Part shown: positions 23,459-35,037 of the stretch, piece after piece
How positions within the stretch are numbered: the stretch's first letter is position 1
How the letters are laid out: each line of letters begins with the position of its first letter
DNA from: Gremmenia infestans
Taxonomy: Eukaryota > Ascomycota > Leotiomycetes > Helotiales > Hamatocanthoscyphaceae
Direction of reading: 5' to 3'
Assembly: GCA_032629725.1 (NCBI GenBank)
Contig: JAFEVB010000002.1
Coordinates: 1,922,001-1,986,000 of the forward strand
Length of the DNA stretch: 64,000 bases
Program-made: the position numbers and the translations under genes
The notes under the pieces: generated by a model
The model's database searches: none
Seen by the model: only the letters and a program-made list of their open reading frames with translations
What the model was told of the DNA's origin: nothing

Positions 23459-23854
23459 AATGCCTTCCTTTCCTCGCTGAACGCGTCCTTTGGTCAGCCC
23501 CAGCTATGTGTATTCATGTCTGCTAACAGCTTGCACAATATGACCCGGAATGCCATGGAGTGGTTTGTTGTTATGGTTGATGTCCGATTGGAGAATCTGG
23601 TCCAATGTCGTTGACCCAAGATCATGGCTGGGGCCAGTTCTGATAGGCTGGGGCGTAAACCAGAAATGACCTAACCACATTGGAACAAGCGAGCTCCCCC
23701 CTTTTGACTAGCAAATGCTCCGATGAGCAATACACTTCAAAGTTCTAGAAAACCATGCATGGTAGAACTTATATAAGAGGTGAGAAGGGGGAGACCAAAT
23801 TTCCAGATTATATTCTCTTCATCATCCAAGGAGATCCAGGACGTGCCTCACATC
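23459..23854. promoter_or_regulatory. Divergent region between Zn2Cys6 factor and NmrA-like gene
   Basis: A 396-bp head-to-head intergenic region. It includes ATATAAGAG at 23769-23777, a plausible TATA-type element about 80 bases before the NmrA-like ATG. Zn2Cys6 factors often bind near their own and neighbouring promoters; no CGG-paired site was verified. Confidence 0.45.
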
Positions 23855-24895
23855 ATGACCAAACTCCTCACTGTTTTCGGAGCCACTGAGCAACAAGGCG
23901 GATCTTTGATTGATTATGTTCTGAAGCACCCTGAACTTTCAAATCTTTACCATCTGCGTGGCATTACTCGTGATGCCCCCAAAGCATCTGCGACATCTCT
24001 CCAAGAAAGAGGTGTCCAAGTGATCCAGGCTGATCTCAGTGACTCTCAATCGCTGGTTTCGGCAGTTGCAGATTCTTATGCAGTCTTCGGCGTTAGCAAC
24101 TGTATATCTCTACTAATCCCTATGCCATGCCTTCCAGCTAAGAACAGTTTTTCAGACTGGGACAAAGGGTCTGCGGCAATTGAAATTGCTCAAGGAAAGG
24201 CAATCGCTGATGCTACACTAGCTGCAAGTGTTACGCTTTTAATTTAGTCTTCACTCCCGAATGTATCCCGAATGACTAAGGGAGCTTTGACGGAAGTAGC
24301 CCATTTTGATAGCGAAGCGGAGGTCGAGGAATATATTCGTAACTTGCCGATTTTGAGCAGTTTCTTCATGGCGGGATGGTACATGCAGAACCATATTTCC
24401 TACATGCGGCCAAAACTTGTAAGTTTATTCTCATATATGAATAAGTCTTGCATAATGAATATAATTTGAGACTTGCATCAGGATAATGGAAGTATTGTTC
24501 TTTCACAAATATGGAGCCCCACTGCCCTTCTCCCAATGATCGATATCACCGACACTGGTAAATTCGTTGCACCAATTCTCCTCGATCCAGCAAAATACAG
24601 TGGCAGAATTTTCACATGTGCAACAGCTTTCTACACCCCGCTTGAGCTTGTGGGGGTATGGACGAAGATCACTGGCAAAAAGGTCACTTATGCTCAAGTC
24701 GGCGCTGATCAGGCAAGGGGAAATTTGACAGCAGAAATGCAACACAAATTGAAGAAGAGCGTTGGGTTGATAGATGACTACTCTTACTTTGGTCCTACTG
24801 GAAAAGAGGATTTAAAGTGGACTTTGGATCAATTGACAGATGCGCCAAACACATGGGAAAGCTTTGTGAAGGCTAACGAGCCTTGGTTTTCTTGA
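23855..24895 (+). pseudogene. NmrA-like gene with one in-frame TAG
   Basis: Exons 23855-24101, 24156-24418 and 24482-24895 join in phase and encode an NmrA-like protein of about 307 codons. The start TKLLTVFGATEQQGGSLIDY is the NAD(P)-binding loop; VFGVSNYWDKG spans the first intron; KAIADATLAASVTLLI precedes the lesion; SSLPNVSRMTKGALTEV follows it; HFDSEAEVEEYI and the C-terminal ITGKKVTYAQVGA are intact. The family reads LIWSSLPN at the lesion; here the Trp codon is TAG (24245-24247). All other splice sites and the terminal stop are sound, so this is a single-lesion pseudogene, or a gene whose stop is bypassed. The truncated product would lack more than half of the protein. The first intron (54 nt) is a multiple of three and free of stops. 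Confidence 0.82.
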
Positions 24896-26458
24896 ATTTG
24901 GATGATTCGATCTTCGAAACTCATTCCATCAAACTTGTCGGTTGATAATAAGAGCGACGCCGCGATTCAGAGTGCTAAATATGTTGCAATTCATACGTCA
25001 GGGGGGTTAGAATCACACCAAACCTCTATTCACACCTTGTCAATCATAGCTATATGATTGCCTACTTTGCACTCTTCTACATGGTAATCCACCAACTCGA
25101 TTCAAAACTTCTTCTCGGGATTCTCAACCCTTAAAGCAAGATAAAATTAGAGTTGTTCGTAAGCAGAACAAAGTTACTCCCATGCAAAGACATGCAATGG
25201 ATACGCAATAGTCGTTGGTTTTGTTATGAGTGTAATACTAGTACTGGTATCATCCTCGGGAAGTCCCGCGAGGAAGTTCCCCGATGCGGAAAAAAGGGTC
25301 ACTGGATGGTGCTCCGCATCAAAGTATGTGTTGAAATCCATGTCCTCATGCTATCGGAGACAGCTAACGTTGAACTTGATGAAGGAACCCAAAAAAAATC
25401 CAACTGGTGATGATCCGGCACCTTCAAAGACACAGCCTCCTGCTGGCGATCCCGATAAAAAGTGAGATGGTAGAATGGGATATTTCAAGCCCCCAAAACG
25501 AACAAATGTTCTCCCTCCGGCTCGGATCTTGAATCGAGAGAGGGGTGTGGCTTGTTTAGCGTCTACAGAAACCGGTGTTCAAATGGTCAAGTCTTCCCAG
25601 ACTCTGAAAGAAGTTGCGGAAGATGAAGAGGACTAGAAATCTAGAAACATGCTTGAGGCTTTGTAGCGGCAATCGGGGAGACAACTTTGAAATTTGAGAG
25701 TACCATCTTAGGATTTCATAATAAAATGCACAGTGGTGTTTTGAAGATTTCCAAGTGAACCCTTTAGCACATGAAAAGATTTCAAGAACTAGAGATTTCA
25801 AAGAGAATCGCGACTAATAATTCGATGAGGTGACTTCTCAAATGCGAGCGTTGAATTCCCTCTTCGGCCATAGAAAAGTATATATCATGGCTCTGCACCA
25901 GATAAACATATTGACTAGAAACTACTATCTACCGATTTGCAAGTCATCGCTTGCAATAAAGTGTATATCGATATATTATATATGAACGTCTGAACCCTGT
26001 CTTCCAACTTCATATAACAACGAATAAAGGATGCCATCTTCAGCCCCCCCTAAGCGAGCTCCCGTTCAAGACACTCCAGAGAGGTGCCCAAGACCCACCA
26101 TAGAAGACTGACTGAAGCTGTCCTTGCATGGATACAGGGGTAGTAGCTAGACATTAGCGAATGTGGGGTCGCGGTGTGAGTTTGTGCAACGTTGGATTTC
26201 CTAAATAATGGTACTGTATTGTTTCTAGGAACGAACTTAATCAGCAAATTGTATTATCAGTTCCACGTGAGATGGTTTTAGAATGAATGAAGGCAACATG
26301 GTGGAAACGATTCATTTCCTGGGTGTGCTGGGCGGAGTCATAGAAGGCTGCCGTGGCCATTCACACTTCCACTTCCATTCTGTCTACGTATCACGTACCA
26401 CTTCTACCTCCGCTTCAAAAAAAAACACTAACACTGAAACTCCAAACCTTTCTTCAAA
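24896..26458. other. Intergenic region, NmrA-like gene to SDR
   Basis: About 1.56 kb with no convincing gene. An open frame ending at 25465 has a hydrophobic start and a Pro/Lys-rich end but no good upstream ATG or exon. The SDR promoter occupies the last few hundred bases. Confidence 0.5.
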
Positions 26459-27553
26459 ATGGGCGAAAAAATCAAGGCCAGCAAAAGCAAAGCTTCGCCT
26501 TGCAAATACCCATCCTCCCTCTGGTGCCAGATACAATCCTTCAGATGCTGCAACTCCACAACAGATGAGATTCTAGACGTCGATTTCACCGGAAAATGGA
26601 TTATCATCACTGGCGGCAACAGCGGTATTGGTCGTGAAGCCGCTCTTCGATTCGCATCCTGGGGCGCAAGTATCATCTTAGGATGTCGACCAAATCCACC
26701 ACCTCGTGAACCGTCCCCCGAATCCGTCGTCGACGAATGCAAAGCCGCCGCCAAAGTAGCCGGAAAGTTCGATACCGAGATTGAATGGTGGGAAGTCGAC
26801 ATGAGTAGTTTAGCTAGTGTGCAAGCGCTTGGGAAACGCTGGTTGGATACCGGTAGACCGCTCGATATCTTGTGCAATAATGCGGGGATCAGTTCAGCAC
26901 CTTCTAGTCAGGTTATAACAAATGACGGATTCGACCTTGTTCATCAGATCAACCTTCTGTCACACGTCTTGCTCACTTTAACGCTACTGCCGAGTTTAGC
27001 AAAGGCGCCTGGTCCGAGAATCCTTTGCACTACAAGTAATGCGCAGTATTTTGGAGTCTTTGATCTCGAAGAAAATGCCAACAAGCGGGAAGGCTCTTAT
27101 GCAAACAACAAGTTGTACTTCCAAACCTGGCTGACTGAATTGCAAGCACGTCTCGCCAAATCGAATAAGTACAAACATATTGTAGTCAATGGATTTCACC
27201 CTGGATATGCGCAGACGAACATTTGGAATCCTGAGACCAAGGACTGGGGAGAGTGGATCTGCATGAAACTCATGCCATATGTTGGGATTTCGGCACAGCA
27301 GGGCAGTTTGTGCATTGTTAATGCGGCGAGTTCACCGGATCTGGCGCTGGAGAATTTGAAAGCGGATCCGAAAGATGGAATAATAGGTGCGAAGTTCATG
27401 AATCGTATTTGGGATTTCACACCTATGCCGCACACGAGACATTCAGAGTGTAGGAGAATGGTGTGGGAATTTGTTGATAAGGAGCTGAAGTTGGGGGAGA
27501 AAGAATTGTTGATTGGATTGGGAGAAGTGAAGAAGTTTGGTAAAGACGCTTGA
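26459..27553 (+). CDS. Short-chain dehydrogenase/reductase
   Basis: An intronless 364-residue NAD(P)-dependent oxidoreductase of the classical SDR fold, nearest in look to the retinol-dehydrogenase/WWOX-like group. Visible are the cofactor loop TGGNSGIG (51-58), NNAG (140-143), a Ser in CTTSNAQ (Ser193), and the catalytic YANNK (Tyr214, Lys218). The position after the second strand reads GCRPNP, where an Arg suggests NADP preference. A basic, Cys-containing N-terminal extension of about 40 residues precedes the fold; it is not a clear signal peptide. The C-terminal region ends KEVKK-like (GLGEVKKFGKDA). The substrate cannot be deduced. It stands alone between long intergenic stretches, in the same accessory-looking region as the NmrA-like genes. 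Confidence 0.9.
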   Translation: MGEKIKASKSKASPCKYPSSLWCQIQSFRCCNSTTDEILDVDFTGKWIIITGGNSGIGREAALRFASWGASIILGCRPNPPPREPSPESVVDECKAAAKVAGKFDTEIEWWEVDMSSLASVQALGKRWLDTGRPLDILCNNAGISSAPSSQVITNDGFDLVHQINLLSHVLLTLTLLPSLAKAPGPRILCTTSNAQYFGVFDLEENANKREGSYANNKLYFQTWLTELQARLAKSNKYKHIVVNGFHPGYAQTNIWNPETKDWGEWICMKLMPYVGISAQQGSLCIVNAASSPDLALENLKADPKDGIIGAKFMNRIWDFTPMPHTRHSECRRMVWEFVDKELKLGEKELLIGLGEVKKFGKDA

Positions 27554-28877
27554 TTGAAGTTTGGAGACGCGGAAGGTAGGCACTCGTGGTATCAGATCAA
27601 TTGCAATGCGTTTAGGATCTTGGGTTACTACAGGTACTTAGGCAACGAGTCTAACGACAAATACAAATATTAATAGGCTTTGCACTAAGTCTCTATTGGT
27701 CTGCACATGTGATATCACGTTCTAGGAGGCAAGTGATAATGTTCAAATTGACACTGCAAAACTCGAATTTCTTATGGCTACTAGATAACGGTTGCTCTCA
27801 TTATACTTCTCCACAAAAGTCAAACAAAAGCACCCCCTCTATTCAAGTATTTCAACGCTACTATAGTCTCCTCATCTACCATAGTCAAGCAGTCCCAGAT
27901 ATAGGGCATCTGTGTCTAGGCCTTTGCAAGAAAATCAATTCACCTATAAGTCGTAGGTAGCCGGTAGGAATTCATTTCAGCCTCCCCAAGAAAGAGGATA
28001 ATAGGACTTTTAGCAGTTGTGTTCCGCGCCCATTTTTTGCGCTTGCGACGCGCGAGCAATGAATCGAAGCGTGTCAAAAGTGAGGAGCATATCGTCGTAC
28101 GCCATAGTTACCCCCCAGAACATACATTACATCCTATCTCTAGAGGGTCTTTGAGGCGAGCTTTCTCCATAGGTAAGTATAATAGTATAGATTGCATAGC
28201 ATTTGTATATATCTTTGCCTGGCATGTAAAGGCAGAATCAAAATAAAGAGCGCGTAGCGCGTGGTATTGTGTCGATATGAAAACAAATGAATGCTTACCT
28301 AGGTAGGTACCCAATATGCCTTAGATAGTGGATAAGCAGTATGCCATTTTGGGGTTCTCAGGTAGTAGTTCCCTGAGGGCGGTGTTGCTTCTGTGAATTC
28401 CGAAACAGGAAATACTGTTCTGATTTGAAAAATGATATTGTTTTACAACTTTACGGGAAATGTATATAGTAACACGCAGAAACATCGAGGACGAAGGGCC
28501 GAGTACGAGGGATCAGTTGTATAAAGCAGAAATTAATATCTTTGGGTTATGTTGTGTATGTGGGGTTTGGCAGAGAAAGAGGGGCGCAATGCAGCTCCGC
28601 TTCCACGTGCTGTGAGAGCTTCAAGAATAACCCTAAATGGGAAAACATATCCACTTTGATTGACTTTCTTGCCGTGAACTTCTCATTCTTCGCACAAAGG
28701 ATTCATACAACCTCAACTTTCGATCTTCGTCTTCTCGCTGTTCAACCAGCGACCTTGATCTCATCACCAATGCCTGATGACAGCAAGGTAGAAAGCCTCG
28801 AATATGGCCAGCATGATTGTATGATTGCGCGCGACCAAGCACCTTTCAATTGAGTCTTCAGCAGAGGACGAGAAAAA
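27554..28877. other. Intergenic region, SDR to disordered protein
   Basis: About 1.3 kb. The short plus-strand frames (for example 28542-28853) have no recognisable features. It contains a cctaggtaggtacc-type motif near 28296-28310 that recurs near 55819-55836. No gene was seen. Confidence 0.5.
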
Positions 28878-30955
28878 ATGGCACCTCAAAAGAGATCTGG
28901 CGACAGACTCAAAGAAAGAGATAATCAGTACCCAAGACCGGATGACATACCGATTCTTCTAGCAACCTCGGAATATTCCGATATGGCCGGCCGCAGTTAT
29001 GTGGACTACCTCCTCGAGGATGAACACGCGGTTGAGCATCAACCGCCCTCGAGAAGACCAACATATATTACACCTGACACACCAACTTGGCGAGACAAGA
29101 TTCGAAGTGCATGGCGTTATGCCAAAGGGGAATTGGTTACAGAGCCCAATCCAAGCCGAATATTCCTTGAATCCCCAAGTGACTTGACCAAGAAGAGTGA
29201 GGTCGAGCCTCTTGGAGATAAGTCACGTTCGCCGTTTCGAGCTCTTTTTGGCAGACGAAACCACAGTCAAACAACAAGAACACAGTTGTTGGCGGAGGAC
29301 ATTCCTCCCATTCAGCACGTTCCTCCTTCAATGCGCACCTCAAACCTTCAGCGACGACCATCATTCGATTCACTTTACGACGCATCTGATATCGAGACTG
29401 GGCGACAGGCACAGCGGCAAGAGAAAATAAGTCGATATGTTGATGAAAACAATACAGGAAGCAAGGCTCATGTATCGAATGATGGGACTAGACGACAGGT
29501 AAAGATGCAAGAGGTTGAGAGCCTCTCCACCGAAGACAATACAGGAAGCACGGCGGATGTGTCCGAGGATGGGCACCTCCGTGATCCTTCCTACAAATTC
29601 GTGAATCCGTCCTCACACAGACAGGCCCACTGGAACAACGCTGATAGCAATCTGATGGGCCGAAGGCCAGTTGCCGTCCCCCGGATGAGTATAGAAGAGT
29701 TCGAGGAACAACTGCCTGGTTGGAGAACAGAGACGAAGAGGCCTATCCAGACAAAAGATGAGAAACTGCGTGAGGATCTTCCGCATTTTGCCGAGTCACA
29801 GCAAGGAGGACCAAATACACCATCGAGCAGATCTCCGGTTCTCAAAGTCCCACACGGTCTGGGACATCGAAATGAGAACAGTTTTCCAATAGCGGCGCCG
29901 AGTGGATTTCCAGTGGCCAAATCTTGCGACGACCAGAAGCAAAATGTATCGCCCTTGCCGATGCCGCCCGGCATTCCAAAGAAGTGGTGTTCGGAAGGCA
30001 AAGAGTTTAAATCACCAGGTACGCGGCCATTCAACGCAATGAAATCATCGCAGACGAGGTTCCCCGTCAAGCCTTCACAACAGTTACCGTCAGATTACGA
30101 TGCAGCACGAGGTCGAAGTCCACAGCTTAGACAAGCGCCGCAGCAGTACTCAACTTACTCTAGTCCTCAAATGCCCAAGAATCCTAACGTCCCGATGCGG
30201 TGCACCAAGTTTACCCGTCCCTTTGAGTTTCCACCCAAATCACTCGTCACTAATGTCGATGTCAAAAAAAGCCTTCCGGGGGAGTGTCTCCTGCCAGGTG
30301 ATGGAGCACAGCTTAGTACAGAATTGGCTGGAGAAGCTTGCGTTGAACTGCAAACTACCACGAGGCCGTATTCGCGTCAGACGCAATCCAGCGGGGGTAT
30401 TGATTCACAAGGTCCTGTTAGAAAGCAATCTCTTCCTCGGCCAACAGTACATCACCGTCCGCACCAAAACTCGCAAACACACTTACAGCCACTTCTACTG
30501 CGATCATCAACAACAGCAGATAGAGGACTGGGGAGAGGTGGGAATCAATATCCTCCGAGCGACATTCAGAGCCAACTTCGATCCCGAAAGCAGCCAGGCC
30601 CGCCTCCGTTCCGTGTTCGCGAGAATGTCTTATCGTCTACAGATATCCAAAAGCAACGTGGAGAGGGATATGGAGAGGTAGGAAATAGGAGTATTCATGG
30701 AATTGATGGTAGTAGTGAGGTAAGTGATAACAATTTTTCTCAAAGACCAAGGTGGATGAAGTGCCGGTTGGTGGATGAATGTACAGTATCGTATGGCATG
30801 TCGTTAAGAGAAGATTGCCAAGCCAGGCATCAGTATCGAGAGACGGACGCTAACTACCACGTTAGACCAGAATAGGAAGGATCTACCAGCGACCATCGCA
30901 GCCACATGCAGGCAATCTGGGACTTGCGATGGCAGCCGCAACAGGGGTATGTTGA
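28878..30955 (+). CDS. Uncharacterised disordered protein
   Basis: A predominantly disordered, Pro/Ser/Arg/Gln-rich protein with no recognised domain. The main exon runs 28878-30719; a strong GTAAGT donor and a GCTAAC branch plus TTAG acceptor support a second exon 30866-30955, for 643 residues. Without that splice the frame stops at 30875 after 665 residues. The joined C-terminus, RPSQPHAGNLGLAMAAATG, looks more protein-like than the unspliced tail. The most ordered region is at the N-terminus (SYVDYLLEDEH, then PTWRDKIRSAWRYAKGEL). An internal duplication of a NTGS-x-DVSEDG-like segment lies at about 29442-29575. The exact 3' end is uncertain, since another donor-like GTATGT lies next to the stop. 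Function is unknown. Confidence 0.65.
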
Positions 30956-31630
30956 CTTGATTGCTTGATTCAGCCTCATTCACTCTCTCTGATTCTGTCT
31001 CTGTCTCTGTCTCTCACTACTTTCTGCTTCCTCTTTCTATTCTGTTTTCCTCCTCCCAAAACAGAACCTACCTACGTCTGCACCTGCATCGTTGTTTCTG
31101 ATCTCCCACTCCACGCACCTTCTCTCCAATCCATTCACGCTGACGAGTAACGTACCTTCGAACAGAGCGCCCACGTACCTGAACCTGCATCTGCCTCGAC
31201 AAGCTCTTCGGATTCCTTGCACAAACCAGATCGCCGAAGTTTAGATATCTTCCAAGCCCACAACGTCGCTCGTCGCGCCCGCAAACTCCCCTCATTGAAC
31301 GTCCAGCCTAAGCCTCAACTTCAGTCCCAGCTTGTGCTCTCAGATCATCCGCGATTGCAACGTCTTGCCTCACACCCGCGCCAAAGGCACAATAACCCCC
31401 CGCCTGCGCAGCGACAACGTACCCCCTTGCCGCTACCTCTGCCGCTCGTTGTTAGGCCTAAACCAGACAATTATTTTCTTCTCCCAGCGCCAGATCGCTC
31501 TCGACCTCCTCCATCTCCCGCTCCACCCCCACCTCCGTCACCCGCCTCCCTGACTGTACCAGTCGTGACAATCACCTTTGAAGAGAGAAACTCTTCGGTT
31601 GAGCACATTGAGAGTGGGAAGAGTGCCAAG
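30956..31630. other. Leader region of the STE20-type kinase
   Basis: A pyrimidine-rich stretch with an interrupted CTGTCTCTGT tract at about 30994-31016 and C-rich segments after 31380. The kinase frame is open, without ATG, from 31217 to its first ATG at 31631 and is Pro-rich, so an upstream coding exon cannot be excluded. Confidence 0.5.
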
Positions 31631-34326
31631 ATGGATAATAAACTCCAAGTTCGGTCGACGGATACGAACAGAATCAGGACGAAGGCTGTGGAGGATGCTC
31701 GCCAGATGCAGAATGCCGTGGTTGAGATGTGTAACAAGAGCGGAAAATCTCCCCCCAAATATTGTCTCACCGAGTTGATTGGCAAGGGTACTTTTGGAAG
31801 GGTCTATAAGAGGTAAGTCGTTTTTTGAGCTTGTATCGTGGATATCAGAAGCGGCACCAAACTCTCAAAGTGTTAGGCTGAGCGAGGTATCGAAAGTCGA
31901 CGATAACGAGTGCCGCTTTTTGTGTCCAGCGTGAGCTTGTTAAATATACACAGTCCACTGACTAACCCGCACAACAGCAAGGACATGAGCACGGGAGCTA
32001 TCGTTTCTGTCAAAATCATCGATATTGATGAGAGTGATACATTGAACCCGCGCAATGCCGACGCGTACGGCGAATTCCTCAAAGAGGTCAATGCGTTGAA
32101 GATACTGAGCGAAAATAATGCCCGCAATATTAATCACGTTATTGAAGCACTGCCTGTTGGCCCGGCTATGTGGATGGTGACCGAATTCTGCGCAGGGGGA
32201 AGCATTGCGACCCTCGTAAGTTCCCTGGTCTCCCACAATCATGTTGCTGATAGATTCTAATTATATGGCAGATGAAACCAACTGCCCCTGGTGGACTACA
32301 AGAGAAATGGATCATCCCAGTTGTTAGGGGCGTAGCGGAGGCTATTCGATGGGTTCATGAGGCCGACATTATCCATAGAGATATCAAATGTGAGTCCCCA
32401 CCAAAAATTGCAATTTCTATAATCTGACAAATCCTAGGTGCAAACGTGCTCATCACCGAGCAGGGAGGAGTGCAGCTGTGCGATTTTGGTGTTGCTGGAA
32501 TTATGGAGCAGAAGTTCGACAAACGAACAACAGTCATTGGTACACCTCATTGGATGGCCCCCGAGTTGTTTGGCTCTAATGTCAGCTACGGCAAGGAAAT
32601 TGATATTTGGGCTTTCGGGTCTATGGTTTATGAGGTTGCCACGGGCTTACCACCAAATGTCGGCAAGGTCAATACCTTTTCGGTTCTCCAGGCGCGCCAT
32701 GCAGTCTCCACTCCTCGATTAGAAGGAGGCAATTATTCAGATGGCCTCCGAGACCTAGTTGCCTTCTGCTTGGAGGAAGCGCCAAGTGCTCGGCCTACCA
32801 TCGAGCAGATTCAGAGACACCCATACATTCACAACACAGGGTTAAAATACCCAACGTCAAGTCTGGCTCAACTGGTTCGCGCATTTATGGTCTGGGAACA
32901 GCATGGCGGAAGTCGGAAATCTCTATTCATGCCTGGCGGAGTCCAAGGACTTGGAGATGTAGATTCTGGAGCGACAGTCGACAGCGGAGACTGGAATTTT
33001 TCTACCACCCCATCCTTTGGTCAAGAAGTCTTCGATAATGCAACTGCCCAGGATATGTTTGATGCTTACGGCGCGAGCGTAATGCCCTCTAATGAGGAAG
33101 CACCGCGTGCTAAGGCGGGAAGGAGGCGTCCCCCACCGCAAGCTCTTGCGGCTCCGTTGAATCCTTTACTAAAAGTCTTCGATCCCAATACTAAATCCAA
33201 TTACCACGATAATAGTAAAGTTCATTACGGACAGATGATGTCTCCACCGACCTCTGACTTGCCTCTGCGCGATGACTCCGCAAGGACGGCCATCAAAGAC
33301 ACGATGATCGACCTTGACGGTCATGATTCCGATCCAGGCCTTTCAAGCTTCCGGGAGGACACAATCAAGCCCGCAGGGCGGCGTATGGATGACGAAGATG
33401 AATTTTCAACAATGCATGACTTCAGCAGACCCGCACTCAGCGATCCGGCTGATGCCAATCCCAATCGCCGCACTCAAGACTGGACCTTCCCATCGGCAAG
33501 TGCAATAGCACCACCTGCTTCGGCAGATCCCGAAGTATCCAGATTTCCTTCGAGCTATAGTGTGTCACGACCAGCGATTACACCTGGCTCTGGCGCTCGA
33601 CCGACTTTGATTCATCATCCAACTGAACCTCTAGGGGCTTCATTCGGCGGCCCTGCCATCTTAGGTTCGGCACAGTCTGCCTTAGAGCGAAGATCCATGG
33701 CAGAGTCACTCATCGATCTTGATATGAGTATGCCTGATAGCTACCCCGAGGTTACACGCCCATCAACTGCAAATTCTGATGTTTCCACGTCGAGCGAGCA
33801 GATGACATCCGGAAACCCCTTTGAGTTTGAGCGTCATGCCTCATACCAAGCACCGGTTGACCAAGCGGAGCCATCTATCTACATTGACGATACCACTCTT
33901 CCTGCTGCCATTAATTTGCAGACTCAATCCCGCGATATCGCAGACGTCTCCGATTTCTCCGTCTCTGATATTGAACATGATCCCCGGGACGGTCCCAGCG
34001 ATATACCTCATTACGAAGTCTCCAACAACTTTTTAGATCCAGACTATACGTCCATGCCACCTCCCCCACGACCAAATAACATATCGAATTCTTTTTTAGG
34101 CAGCCACTACGAGCAGCCCTACACCGTATCCCACTTTCCTGAACTTCCCGAACCACCATCTGCTGCTGCTCTCACGGGCACAGCTTCGCCTACAGAAATG
34201 GCGGCTGAGTTCCAACGCATCTTGGACAGTCTTATCAAGCAGCTAGGTGCTTTCGCCGACGTCTACGTCACGGATGAGTTTTCCCCAAAACCGAAGATGC
34301 AGCAGTTGGAAGGGAATGGATTGTAA
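31631..34326 (+). CDS. STE20/GCK-type serine/threonine protein kinase
   Basis: An 808-residue protein kinase. Exons are 31631-31812, 31978-32215, 32272-32389 and 32438-34326, all in phase. The N-terminal kinase domain shows GKGTFGRVYK, the VSVKIID Lys, IHRDIKCANVL, DFGVAGI, and GTPHWMAPEL, the last characteristic of the STE20 group. After the kinase domain, LVRAFMVWEQHGGSRK and SLFMPGGVQGLGD form a conserved-looking segment. A long disordered tail follows, with repeated MxDLD-like acidic motifs and a C-terminal helix (MAAEFQRILDSLIKQLG). Fungal kinases of this group act in septation, polarity and morphogenesis networks; which one this is cannot be settled by eye. The start used is the first in-frame ATG; the frame is open upstream. 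Confidence 0.88.
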
Positions 34327-35037
34327 TTTGACGTGGTTGCTCGTGGGTATCAATTGTATGAACATTTCTTAGACTTGTTGCTCGGCTTTTTATGCTATGG
34401 GTTATAGGGAAGGCGTTGGGAAGAAAAAAAAAGGGGAAATGGACGGAATGAAACGAATGAATTAGCGCGGCGTTCTGTTCTGATTTATTGACCAATTCTG
34501 AGATTGGCCAATCTAATCACCGAATTCAATAAACTAGGTCATTGATCAATTCTTAGTAGTTTATGAGTGAACCAATTAATCTACTAATACTTCTTCGCTT
34601 GCCAATCATTATTTCTTTTCCCATCTTCTCAACCATCTAAATCGAGCTTTGGGCTTCTTTGCTGTCAAGTGTAAGCTTGTATTCAGCTTCGTTAATAGTT
34701 GCTATTCACTCTCTTTGCAATACTATACTAACTACAAGGAGGCCCGGGTCCTGTTCTTCAGATATTCCCTTCGCAAAATAAAATGGAAAGTCATAATAGC
34801 CCTAAACATCCTCTTCCCCTCCCAATGAAGGACGTTGTGGCTCGTGAGGAGCAAACATTCAGGCAGAGAGCAGGATTCTGAAAATGTGAACCACGAACAG
34901 AGGGCTTGCGGCTTAAGGAGAACTGAAAGAATCGGATCAGGGCAACGGGATAATTTCGAAATATGGTGGTCACTTATTTGGCTCGAGACTTTGATGTGAG
35001 ACTTTGAGAGCTATCTAGTATAGCTCAATATCTATGC
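34327..35037. other. Convergent intergenic region, kinase/TEL2
   Basis: The 3' flanks of two convergent genes. It includes an A/T-rich stretch around 34480-34620 with repeated CAATT/AATTG words. No gene was recognised. Confidence 0.5.

Noticed and set aside
25226..25465. Open frame with a hydrophobic start and Pro/Lys-rich end
   Set aside because: The hydrophobic stretch begins before the only ATG, no good upstream exon was found, and no family feature is visible.
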